A DNA stretch of 64,000 nucleotides from Dyadobacter sp. CY343. Its GTDB lineage: Bacteria; Bacteroidota; Bacteroidia; Cytophagales; Spirosomataceae. Positions 27,602-35,758 of the stretch are shown here, one piece after another. The stretch is taken from assembly GCF_021390335.1 (NCBI RefSeq), contig NZ_JAJUXK010000010.1, positions 1 to 64,000 on the forward strand, given 5' to 3'. The notes under the pieces were generated by a model, which saw only the letters and a list, made by a program, of their open reading frames with translations, made no database searches and had not been told where the DNA came from. The position numbers were made by a program, and so were the translations under genes. Every line of letters starts with the position of its first letter. The stretch's first letter is position 1.

Positions 27602-27660
27602 TTGCCCTGTGGGGCAAGATCACTCAGCCTTTGCCGAAAGTGCTCGCAACACTTTCGGCA
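27602..27660. other. Two hairpins between FecR and SusC genes
   Basis: A 6-bp stem (27602-27607 with 27612-27617) and a perfect 11-bp stem (27632-27642 with 27650-27660) lie in the 151-base gap. The larger one is followed by a T-rich run only in the + direction (27661 onward). In the direction of the operon it has A-rich DNA before it and no T-run after, so it would not be a normal terminator for FecR. It may be a processing or stabilising structure upstream of susC. Confidence 0.6.
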
Positions 27661-27703
27661 TTTTTATTTTTTAATACCTTTTCAAGAGTTGTCTCAACAG
27701 CAG

Positions 27704-28966
27704 TTAAGTCTTGACAATAATCCTCCTTCCTTCAATTTTGAAATTAACGCCGCTAACCTGCAAAATCTGGAGTATCTGTGCTATCGGCGCATCGCGGGCT
27801 ATCTGACCTCTGTATTTGTTTTCAGGTGTTTTGCCTTCAAATACAACTTCTACATCATACCAGCGGGATACTTGCCTCATGATTTCAGCTAAACTGGCAT
27901 TTTTGAAAATGAACTGGCCATTTTTCCAGGCAATCACCTGATCAAGGTCTACTTTATTTGTTACCTCAATTTCGTCACCTCTATCTATACTTAATTGCGC
28001 CTGTTGACCAGGTTTAAGCATAACAGCCCGTTCTGGTAGCTTGGCCGCATGACTGTTTTTACTGTTTTTCGGATTGGATATGATTTTAACTTTTCCTTCC
28101 AGCAGCGTCGTCGTGATCCGCTTTTCATCCGAATAACTGTTGACGTTAAACCTGGTACCTAAAACTTCCACCGCCTGACCGGCAGACAACACTACAAATG
28201 AACCGTTACGTTTTCCGGATTGCTGGTACGCGCCGGATTTTGTTACCTCAAAATAGGCTTCTCCCACCAGCTCTACGGTTCTTTCCGAACCGAATTTCGT
28301 AGGATATTTAAGAGAAGAAGCCGCATTTAACCAGACCTTGCTACCATCCGGCAACACCACCTTAAACTGACCTCCCTTTGGCGTACTTACCACATTATAC
28401 GTCTGATGTCGAGCGTCGTTCTTTCGCATGTTTTTACCGGTTGTGTAAACAAGCTGCCCGTCATCAGTTTTAGTGATCAACAAATTGTCCTGCATGGCAA
28501 TCTCACCTTCCGACACTTCATCAAGTAAGATCTCTGAACCATCGGCCAGCGTAAGCACAGCCTTATTTTTCCCGGGAGCTACATCAGCTGCTTGCTGGAT
28601 AGCGACGGTATCTTTGTCGTCTATCCGCATCAACATCAGATACATGCTAATCCCGGATACGAGCACGAAAACAGCTGCGGCAACATATCGAAGGAAAAGA
28701 CCAGATATGAGTTTGGATTTTTCCGGTTTGTCGAATCCCGTTTCAAGCGAAATCCTCTCCCACGCTTTTGCCTTGTCAGCAGTTGGGAACGCATTTACCT
28801 CGGATTGAAGAGCAGATCTGTCTGTTAGCCTGGCAAACAGTGCTTTGTTGCTTTCACTCAGAGTGATCCAATGATCAAGTTCCTCCTGCTCTTGTGCAGT
28901 AATATGACCATTTAAATACTTAAAGATCAAATGCCCTTGCTCAAAATATTGGTTATAGCCCTCCAT
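27704..28966 (-). CDS. FecR-family anti-sigma factor
   Basis: The 420-aa protein has a cytoplasmic N-terminal anti-sigma region (about 1-85, with YLNGHITAQEQEELDHWI), one transmembrane helix at about 98-122, the FecR periplasmic domain (about 165-280, with YNVVSTPKGGQFKVVLPDGS and KVWLNAASSLKYPTKF) and a C-terminal DUF4974 domain ending IEGRRIIVKT. It would hold the ECF sigma factor until the SusC STN domain signals substrate. It lies 102 bases downstream of the sigma gene and 151 bases upstream of susC, the standard order of this regulatory cassette. Confidence 0.95.
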   Translation of the reverse strand: MEGYNQYFEQGHLIFKYLNGHITAQEQEELDHWITLSESNKALFARLTDRSALQSEVNAFPTADKAKAWERISLETGFDKPEKSKLISGLFLRYVAAAVFVLVSGISMYLMLMRIDDKDTVAIQQAADVAPGKNKAVLTLADGSEILLDEVSEGEIAMQDNLLITKTDDGQLVYTTGKNMRKNDARHQTYNVVSTPKGGQFKVVLPDGSKVWLNAASSLKYPTKFGSERTVELVGEAYFEVTKSGAYQQSGKRNGSFVVLSAGQAVEVLGTRFNVNSYSDEKRITTTLLEGKVKIISNPKNSKNSHAAKLPERAVMLKPGQQAQLSIDRGDEIEVTNKVDLDQVIAWKNGQFIFKNASLAEIMRQVSRWYDVEVVFEGKTPENKYRGQIARDAPIAQILQILQVSGVNFKIEGRRIIVKT

Positions 28967-29068
28967 GAGTCTGTGTTTAGACTATAGAGACACTTGAAAA
29001 TAGAGATCGGATAAAAGAAAATCGAATTTCTGTAAATATTTTCCCTGTCGGCCAGGATGCCGTGAGCA

Positions 29069-29653
29069 TTACAGGAGTGCAGGAGTATTTTCATGATAAA
29101 ACATCAGTGCAAAGAAGAGTTCGGGTGAAAGCCGGCGGCGAAGCAAGTCTAGAACCTTTTGCTTTTGTTTTTTTACCGTGTTGATGGACATACCCAACTC
29201 GTCAGCAATCTCCTGATTTTTTTTCCCTTCGATGAAACCCAGGGTGCAAATCTGACGGTACGTCCCTGGAAGCAATTCAATCGCCAGGTGTATTTGTGCA
29301 ATGACCTCCGAAGAGATGATGGCGTCTATGACCGGTGGTTCTTCCGGCTCCTCTGCTCCTTGCTTTTGATTGTATTGCTGCACTACCTTTTCATGTCTGA
29401 TCAGGTTCAGACTGGCATTGCGGGCACTCTTATATAAATAGTTCTTTATAGCGGTTTTGTTTACTTCTATGGAATCCTTCTCTCTCCAATAACTGATAAA
29501 TGCTTCTTGTGCAATATCCTGCGCCTGAGTCTGATCTTTTAAAATTTGATGCGAAAAATAGACCAGTCGATCATAGAACTCTTCAAAGAGAGAATTCAGG
29601 TCCAAGTCGGATGCGCTACCTTTAAAAGAAACTAATCGCTTAATGCCACTCAT
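29069..29653 (-). CDS. ECF RNA polymerase sigma factor (Bacteroidota SusC-associated type)
   Basis: From ATG 29653 the protein is 194 aa (a GTG at 29665 would add four residues). Region 2 is visible as LFEEFYDRLVYFSHQILKDQ then AQDIAQEAFISYW; region 4 has LPGTYRQICTLGFIEGKKNQ then EIADELGMSINTVKKQKQK, the DNA-reading helix-turn-helix. The length and motifs match the family of sigma-70 factors paired with FecR and SusC. It should direct polymerase to the fecR/susC promoter when released from the membrane. It heads the 17-kb minus-strand locus. Confidence 0.95.
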   Translation of the reverse strand: MSGIKRLVSFKGSASDLDLNSLFEEFYDRLVYFSHQILKDQTQAQDIAQEAFISYWREKDSIEVNKTAIKNYLYKSARNASLNLIRHEKVVQQYNQKQGAEEPEEPPVIDAIISSEVIAQIHLAIELLPGTYRQICTLGFIEGKKNQEIADELGMSINTVKKQKQKVLDLLRRRLSPELFFALMFYHENTPALL

Positions 29654-31174
29654 TGATTTACTCACTTATTATTTTGCCAAAGTTGCAAAAGTCGATAGAA
29701 TATACTGCTAAAAAAAGTAAATATAAAAGGAAGTGGTAACTGTTGTAGCTAGAAATCCTGACCAGGTTCAGCGGAAAATAACATAACTATTGCAAAAAGG
29801 GGATGTCACTCATTTTGACAGTCTCGAAGAGTAATTCCCGATGTATAATGGATTGAATAAAACAAATGTTCTTGGAAAAGCCGCAGCACATAAGGTAATG
29901 CTTATGGCAGCAAACTGCTTTATCTTAATGAATTGATCAGTTCCTGTTATAAGGTAAGTCGTAGCCAATCGTAAAATATGATAGATTTATCCTACAAAAA
30001 TGCTTCCAGCATCTACGTTCAATCATTTGGATAGGAACCATCCTTTCAATCAACCTTTGCACGTATTGCTTAACTCACTTATCTTGCGAGTTTTCATTCT
30101 TGCAGGTTTTCGTATACCCGGCATCGTTGCGGCAACTATTTCCGTATTAGCCACAGCTGGCTATGGTGCTGCTCAGGGTTTCTAAGGGGCATATCCCATT
30201 CTCTCCTTCGCTGGAGCAATTATTTATGCATTGGTTATCGAAAGAAAGGCCTGACACTGGGGATAGGCGAAAGTATCATTGAGTCAGGGCCGCTGCTGGC
30301 GCTAGTAATCCGCCCAGTGCCTTTTGAAGTAATGAGTCCGAATTCAATCTTTTGGTAATCGCACTTCTTTGACGCGGGGATATACTTTGCCCTCAAACTT
30401 AAAGAAAGGGGCGGTCGCCAGCCTGGCAATTTGCTTTAAAATGTCATTTCCGCTATTCTTTAGTCGGCTAGCGTTTTTTAGGGGCTTGCAGTGGAAGGTA
30501 TGCTAGTGGTTTTGAATGGGCCCTGTTGATAAGCGCGCAGCCGGATTGGTCACGTTTGAAATTACTGCCGCAGATGCGGGGCTTTCAGCTTCACGGATTT
30601 TTTCCCTTTTGATTTCGCCTCTTACAGATTGGTTAACGGACAGTATGGGCTTTCTAATATCAGGGTCTTCGGGGGTGGCTAATGTAACACATGCAGTAAT
30701 CTAATATTGCCACGTTCCGGGATGCTGGTTCCGCGCTTAGAGCATTAGGGAGCGGCTCATTATTGGGCAATAATCATTTGAGTCTGATCTTAACGGTCTC
30801 ACTTTGGTTCTTATATTTCTTACTTGGACATACTACCGAAAGGCCACGACATTCGTTGTTTAACTTTGCGTTATAGATATTGTCAATATCAAATGCCTGC
30901 CAAATAAATACGGTGGTATAAGCGTACTCTCGCAACCTTCAATTTTTCTTCCCGTTTAGTCGTGAATTTTAGAATTGTTTTGCACTGTTTTAACAATGAT
31001 ATTTTACATAGGCGGGTTTATTCAAACAGTGGTTAAAGTGAAATTCGTAGATCGTGCCAAATTTGTTACCCGTCGCTGGAAGGGATTTTGATGTTCAAGG
31101 AAAGTAAGATGACCGCACCTTAGACTGTAATTTGCATTTAGCTCAGAATGTATACAGGTGATTGTTTGAGACAA
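29654..31174. other. 1.5-kb stretch without a supported gene
   Basis: A short hydrophobic + frame at 30000-30185 (LNSLILRVFILAGFRIPGIV) is followed after its stop by AYPILSFAGAIIYALVIERK to about 30255, which looks like a broken small membrane protein, but neither half could be matched to a family. The rest has no usable frame. A 50-base segment at 30911-30960 resembles 35171-35220 (about three quarters identical without gaps). The region is probably decayed DNA plus the sigma-factor promoter. Confidence 0.45.
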
Positions 31175-31739
31175 CTATTCGATGAGACTTTTCAGCAAAT
31201 TTAGTTGCACGGTTTGGTCTTGCAAAGTGATATAATAAACGCTATAATAAGTGAAATTTTGGATTTTAATGATTGCCGTATTGTCGTTGATATAGACAAT
31301 ATCCGCTAGCTTGTCCGGGGTAGGTCCCAGTAGTTTCGGAGAGAGTGCACCGAAAAATAAATTCTTTTCCTTCCCTATCGCGCAGCAGCTCTTCAAATTC
31401 TGAGCTTCGGTACGGAAACCGATCGTATGCTCGTTGGGCTTACAAACCAGTAAAGCACCCTTGACTTCCTCCCTAAGCTTCGGATCAAAATCATATATGG
31501 CATCTGCAAAAGTGGAATCCAACAATAAAATCCAATCAAATTCAAATATTACTCAGCTTCTTTAAATCCGGATCACGTTTATATGCTGCTTCAAAGGAGT
31601 TGTATTCGACAAAGTGCAGCGAATTAACCGAAGATGCCGCCTTCTTTGTGGAATGCTTTTGCTTTAGCTGGTCGCATGAACAAATCGTCAGGGCGGCAAG
31701 AACGAGTAAATTGATAGATCTCATGTAATTGCATTCAGT
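31175..31739 (-). pseudogene. Lipoprotein gene split by a single-base insertion
   Basis: The first piece starts at ATG 31721-31723 or the upstream ATG 31751; MRSINLLVLAALTICSC is a lipoprotein-type leader. It runs to KRDPDLKKLSNI and stops at 31542. The second piece resumes ILLLDSTFADAIYDFDPKLR and ends LLKSLIE at 31175. Removing one T of the TTT at 31544-31546 (minus strand) joins them as KLSNIEFDWILLLDSTFADA without any stop. The reconstructed product is about 180 aa. I do not recognise the family. It may be a true pseudogene, a phase-variable gene or a sequencing error. Confidence 0.7.
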
Positions 31740-31922
31740 AAATGTTCCCATATAATAAAAACTTATATATAGACATTAAGTGCACGATCCATGAGTTATA
31801 TTATATTATCTAACTATTGTATTGTATTGTAATGTTCTATCATTCGGTGGTATTTGGCATACCCAGCACACAACAATTTTATCAACACCAAGGATACCAC
31901 ATATACACTGACGTTATAATCC

Positions 31923-31953
31923 AAAAAATAACCGGACATTAATGCCCGGTTAT
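31923..31953 (-). terminator. Rho-independent terminator after the M4 peptidase gene
   Basis: On the minus strand an 8-bp stem (31946-31953 with 31928-31935, ATAACCGG/CCGGTTAT) with a 10-base loop is followed at once by TTTTTT (complement of 31923-31928). It lies 33 bases after the stop of the peptidase gene. Confidence 0.85.
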
Positions 31954-31985
31954 AAACTTACCATAAAGTCTATCTAATAGCTGAT

Positions 31986-34484
31986 TTATTGTAAAACAAT
32001 TCTTGTTCTGTCTGTCGTTTGTTCACCGTTTTTACTATAAGTTACATGCAAATAGTACGTACCACGTGGCAGTGAACCGACATCAATTTTAAAAAGTCCG
32101 TCTGAGCCAACTTTCGAGTAAATCCCGTCAGATTTTATCGTATATACGGCCTCCTGTGTTTTTTCACTAAATAAGCTAATTTGATCCGGCATTGAGGCGG
32201 AACTTTCGTAGTGATCGAACTGTACTAACAGTTGATCTTTTGCTGGATTAGGAAAAACTGTGTAACGAGCAGAACAGTTATCTATGCAGATCGATGTACC
32301 CGCACTAGCAGAACCGCAAGAATTGGACATATTAAGTGTCAATCCGTAACAGTCTGGCACATTCGTATAAAAAGAGGCACTGCCGTTTCCAAAATCGCTT
32401 AAAGAAGCATTCGAAGCATTGCCACTGGTGATAGACCAAGTCGAACTTGTCGGATTGCCTGACATAGTGGCTACTACGAGCTGGCTGGTACCAACACAGT
32501 TATTTGGCGCATTAATGGCAATGTTGGTCGTAAAAGGTTTACCAACGCTGATAACTTTTGTCAGCACAAGCGTGCCACAACCACCAGAAACCGTTGCTGT
32601 GAGGGTTACGCTACCGTGAAAGCTACCCACTCGGGTTGCAAGACCGCTACTATTTATCGTTACTGCACCAGTATTGCTGCTCGACCAAGCCACAGTAGAA
32701 CCTTGTGGGAGATTTGCAACAGAATAGGTTGAACTAGGACAAAGATGGTCAACACCGGAGATACTAGATTGTGTTGCTGTTCCCACATTAACCGCTTTCC
32801 ACGCATTTTCAACCTGCTGAACTAATACACCATTTTGATTACCACATAGTGCCCTGGCCGCATTAACCATTCCTGTTCTAACTTGGGCATAGGTTGTAGT
32901 ATTATCAAGAAAATTTCCAAATATTGCCCGGACAATTAAGTTCTCTAACTGATCCATTCCCATACCGTATACCCTGTAAGGTGTTCCTACATCATTCGTC
33001 CCGGACTCACCATTAGCCAATATGTACGCCCAATGGGATAAAACACCACTCCGAACGTATTTATCAATACCCGGATTCCCTGAATTGGCATTATATTGTG
33101 GTCCGGCGTATGTGTCAGCCATTGCACGAGCGACGCCGGCAGAGTTTGTATTCTGCAAGTCTCTCAAGCAAGTATTGCTAACCATAATTTGTTCAGCAAT
33201 TTGCCAAATATTGCCCCCGGTAATTCTGTGTTGCATTATTGCACCCCAAACATCACTAAGACCTTCATTGAATGATCCTTGATCCCCAGTGTTACCCCAT
33301 CCGATCTGAAAATCAGTAATACCGTGTCCATATTCATGGGCGACGACATCCACACTAGCAACAGGAGTAAATGTCGTAAGTCCGTCACCAAAGGCTAAAA
33401 AATCATCTTGACCATTCCACACAGCATTATCTCGGTCATTTGCTGTAGTTCCATATCGAATATAGGCATTAATAGGGGCTCCTGTGCCAGAAACCGGATC
33501 ATTAAAGCTATTAACAGCGTGCGTAGTATTAAGCCTATCATATATTCGCTGTAATGCCCAATGCACATCCAGCCCCATATTATTTTCTAGGGGGCTATGC
33601 TCCGCGGTAGTCCATGTGTTATTTGCATCTCTCAACTCCACATTTCCAAAAACTGGATCAGTATTTCCTTCCAAATTCCGCGTGTGAATTACTGCGCCCC
33701 TAGTGTTGTCAAATAAGCGAAAGCGAAGGGTACCGCCATCATCAAATGTACTTGCAGTTCGCGATCCGCTGTACCGTGTAGCGAAAGTGCCTGTTGCAGG
33801 AGGTAAAGCAAAAGTGCGAGCCGTTGATCCTGTGATAGAAGTGCTTCCAGTTTTCAACTCATTATTTGAGCTATTTAGCGACGCGTGTGAAAATATTGGC
33901 TCAGTTGTCAGTACATTCCCGGTTTGTGCGTCAACAAACCCGATTTCATCATTTGACGGATGATTGTTTCTCAAATATATCTTAAAAACTAAGTACTTTG
34001 TACTGTCCAAGGATGTAATTTCCTTGATTAGCAATTCGGAAGTAAAGTCCCGAACATCAGAAGAAGGGATTTTTTTATAATTAGCAAAAGAGTCTCTCGC
34101 CATTTTATCCGTTAGTTTCGGATGAACATCAAGGTTCCCCAATTCCACGAAATGACCATGCGCGTAAAACATCTTGCCGGCTTTATAGTGGAAATTATAG
34201 CCTGCTCCATCTACTTTTACATTTTTGTAAAACTGGTCATAGTGATCGTCAGTATAATCTTGGCTGCGCTGTTTATCTTTTGCTTTAACGAAACCATCAT
34301 CTGCGGATATTTGTAAATATTGCTTCATAAAATCCTGATCAGACATACCTTTATCTGATTCTGTAAACTCAATCGTCTGAATTATGCCCTTACTATCTTT
34401 TAATATAGTTGGCTCTTCAGAGTTTTGCGCACCAGCAAAAAATGGCACAGCTAAGCAAATTGCGGAAAGTACTTGTTTTTTCAT
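31986..34484 (-). CDS. M4-family metallopeptidase with T9SS sorting domain
   Basis: The 832-aa protein has a signal peptide (cleavage after FFAGAQ), an FTP/PepSY-like propeptide (about 60-190), and a thermolysin-like catalytic domain with the zinc motif HEYGH at about 380-384 and the third ligand in NEGLSDVWG about 24 residues later. SGVLSHWAYILANGESGTND is the active-site His region of M4 enzymes. After about residue 575 come Ig/PKD-like modules and a C-terminal type IX secretion signal starting FPNPAKDQLLVQF and ending GTYYLHVTYSKNGEQTTDR. It should be secreted or surface-bound and digest protein outside the cell. It ends in a clear terminator. Confidence 0.92.
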   Translation of the reverse strand: MKKQVLSAICLAVPFFAGAQNSEEPTILKDSKGIIQTIEFTESDKGMSDQDFMKQYLQISADDGFVKAKDKQRSQDYTDDHYDQFYKNVKVDGAGYNFHYKAGKMFYAHGHFVELGNLDVHPKLTDKMARDSFANYKKIPSSDVRDFTSELLIKEITSLDSTKYLVFKIYLRNNHPSNDEIGFVDAQTGNVLTTEPIFSHASLNSSNNELKTGSTSITGSTARTFALPPATGTFATRYSGSRTASTFDDGGTLRFRLFDNTRGAVIHTRNLEGNTDPVFGNVELRDANNTWTTAEHSPLENNMGLDVHWALQRIYDRLNTTHAVNSFNDPVSGTGAPINAYIRYGTTANDRDNAVWNGQDDFLAFGDGLTTFTPVASVDVVAHEYGHGITDFQIGWGNTGDQGSFNEGLSDVWGAIMQHRITGGNIWQIAEQIMVSNTCLRDLQNTNSAGVARAMADTYAGPQYNANSGNPGIDKYVRSGVLSHWAYILANGESGTNDVGTPYRVYGMGMDQLENLIVRAIFGNFLDNTTTYAQVRTGMVNAARALCGNQNGVLVQQVENAWKAVNVGTATQSSISGVDHLCPSSTYSVANLPQGSTVAWSSSNTGAVTINSSGLATRVGSFHGSVTLTATVSGGCGTLVLTKVISVGKPFTTNIAINAPNNCVGTSQLVVATMSGNPTSSTWSITSGNASNASLSDFGNGSASFYTNVPDCYGLTLNMSNSCGSASAGTSICIDNCSARYTVFPNPAKDQLLVQFDHYESSASMPDQISLFSEKTQEAVYTIKSDGIYSKVGSDGLFKIDVGSLPRGTYYLHVTYSKNGEQTTDRTRIVLQ

Positions 34485-34497
34485 AGTTTACATGATT

Positions 34498-34878
34498 TTA
34501 ATTGATTCGTTTCCATTTAGATATAGAAAATATAGGTGAGCTTTTCTCTGCACGAAGCTCCATTGTATCAGCATAAAACTTAGGCGTGTAATAAAATCTC
34601 AATTGATTTCCGTCATTATAAGTAGTTCCGATATTTAGCAGGGTATCAATCCAGTATTTTCTTTTTATTGTTCTTTTTGTAGCGTATTCATATTCCAGCA
34701 GCACACTATCAGGGAGAAAGTGCCAGGAGGCAGGCGGATTAACAATATGGGGTTGATATTCTCCATTACCAAGATAGAATTCTTCCCATTTCCCGAGAAT
34801 TTGCTGTTCTGGATTAACATCCTTTTTTTCACACGCTACGAGGGTGATAGCTATAAGGAGTGTTGCAATCGTTTTCAT
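34498..34878 (-). CDS. Small lipoprotein, lipocalin-like
   Basis: The 126-aa protein has a lipoprotein signal (MKTIATLLIAITLVACEKK, Cys16). The mature part begins ILGKWEEFYLGNGEYQPHIV and ends SISKWKRIN, the short beta-rich W-containing pattern seen in lipocalin-like (DUF4923/lipocalin_5-type) proteins of Bacteroidota. No enzymatic motif is present. It lies 13 bases upstream of the M4 peptidase start on the same strand, so both are probably one transcript. The lipocalin call is only by resemblance. Confidence 0.7.
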   Translation of the reverse strand: MKTIATLLIAITLVACEKKDVNPEQQILGKWEEFYLGNGEYQPHIVNPPASWHFLPDSVLLEYEYATKRTIKRKYWIDTLLNIGTTYNDGNQLRFYYTPKFYADTMELRAEKSSPIFSISKWKRIN

Positions 34879-35716
34879 GGGTCTGTTTGTTATTGTTTCC
34901 TCATAGACACAACTTGTAAGAATTAGTTGGAATATATTAAGAATTTTTTTTACATTATTAATATATTGACCTAACGGTAAGAGCTGGTACTCATTACCGG
35001 TTTCGCCTTAGGTATGCAGTGTTTTTAAGTATAGTAGGGCAAGCAAATAAAAGTTAGGGCAGCGGACAGCCCAGCGGAAAAAATCGTGAAGACTTCAATA
35101 CCAGCTGCATAATGTTGAAATTCACACTAGTCACTGATCACTTATATGCACCACTGCTAGTACTCAGAAACGGTGGTATTTCTGTACTCTCTGACCTTTT
35201 GATTTTTCTTTCCATTCAGTTCTGAAAAGTGCCGAACACGGCACTTTCAAATTACAGATTAGTGGTACACCAAAACAAATTACTGGATATTGCAAGCTGG
35301 CACGTTAAACTGTACTATTTGGATGCCGACCATACTATTTAAAGAAAGGTGGTGCTCAACGAATGACTTTTAATGGTACCATCGGCAACTTTTCAAAAGT
35401 TGTTAGGAGCAGCACACTTTATCCAGTATTGATGATCAAATCGATTGCTTCTTTGGTTTCATTGAATTCGCCAGGCTTTATAAAATGCCTTATGCCGACG
35501 TGCTATAAGCATGGATAATAGACTGCTGATTGATCGTTGTCGTAAAGTACACGAAGGGATACACTTAAGAGTAAATCAGTAACCCTCAACCGAACATGAA
35601 CCGTTTCGGATGCCCGGCCGGTGCCGGTCTGAGTCCCAGAGCCACCCGGTACGAAGAGTAGTCGCATAGCCACTGGGAATTAGCTGCATGCTTTTGAGAG
35701 TAAAAGACAAATGGGA
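34879..35716. other. 840-base gap without a supported gene
   Basis: The right part follows the repeat-protein terminator and the left part should hold the promoter of the lipoprotein-peptidase pair. A short minus-strand snippet near 35440-35480 reads KPGEFNETKEAIDLI, which could be a remnant of a gene, but it is too short to name. The 50-base segment at 35171-35220 resembles 30911-30960. Confidence 0.45.
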
Positions 35717-35753
35717 ATGATCCGGACAACCTTAATTATGTCACCCGGATCAT
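35717..35753 (-). terminator. Hairpin after the T9SS repeat-protein gene
   Basis: A 9-bp stem (35745-35753 with 35717-35725, ATGATCCGG/CCGGATCAT) lies 5 bases past the stop codon on the minus strand. The loop is 19 bases and the T-run afterwards is weak, so termination may be partial. Confidence 0.6.
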
Positions 35754-35758
35754 CTGTC

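Noticed and set aside
27632-27670. Rho-independent terminator for a + strand transcript
   Set aside because: The hairpin plus T-run is good in the + direction, but no + strand gene lies upstream, so it is reported as a hairpin of uncertain role.
30000-30255. Small hydrophobic protein gene
   Set aside because: Two halves look membrane-like but are separated by a stop and match no family I can recall; kept only as a note in the gap entry.
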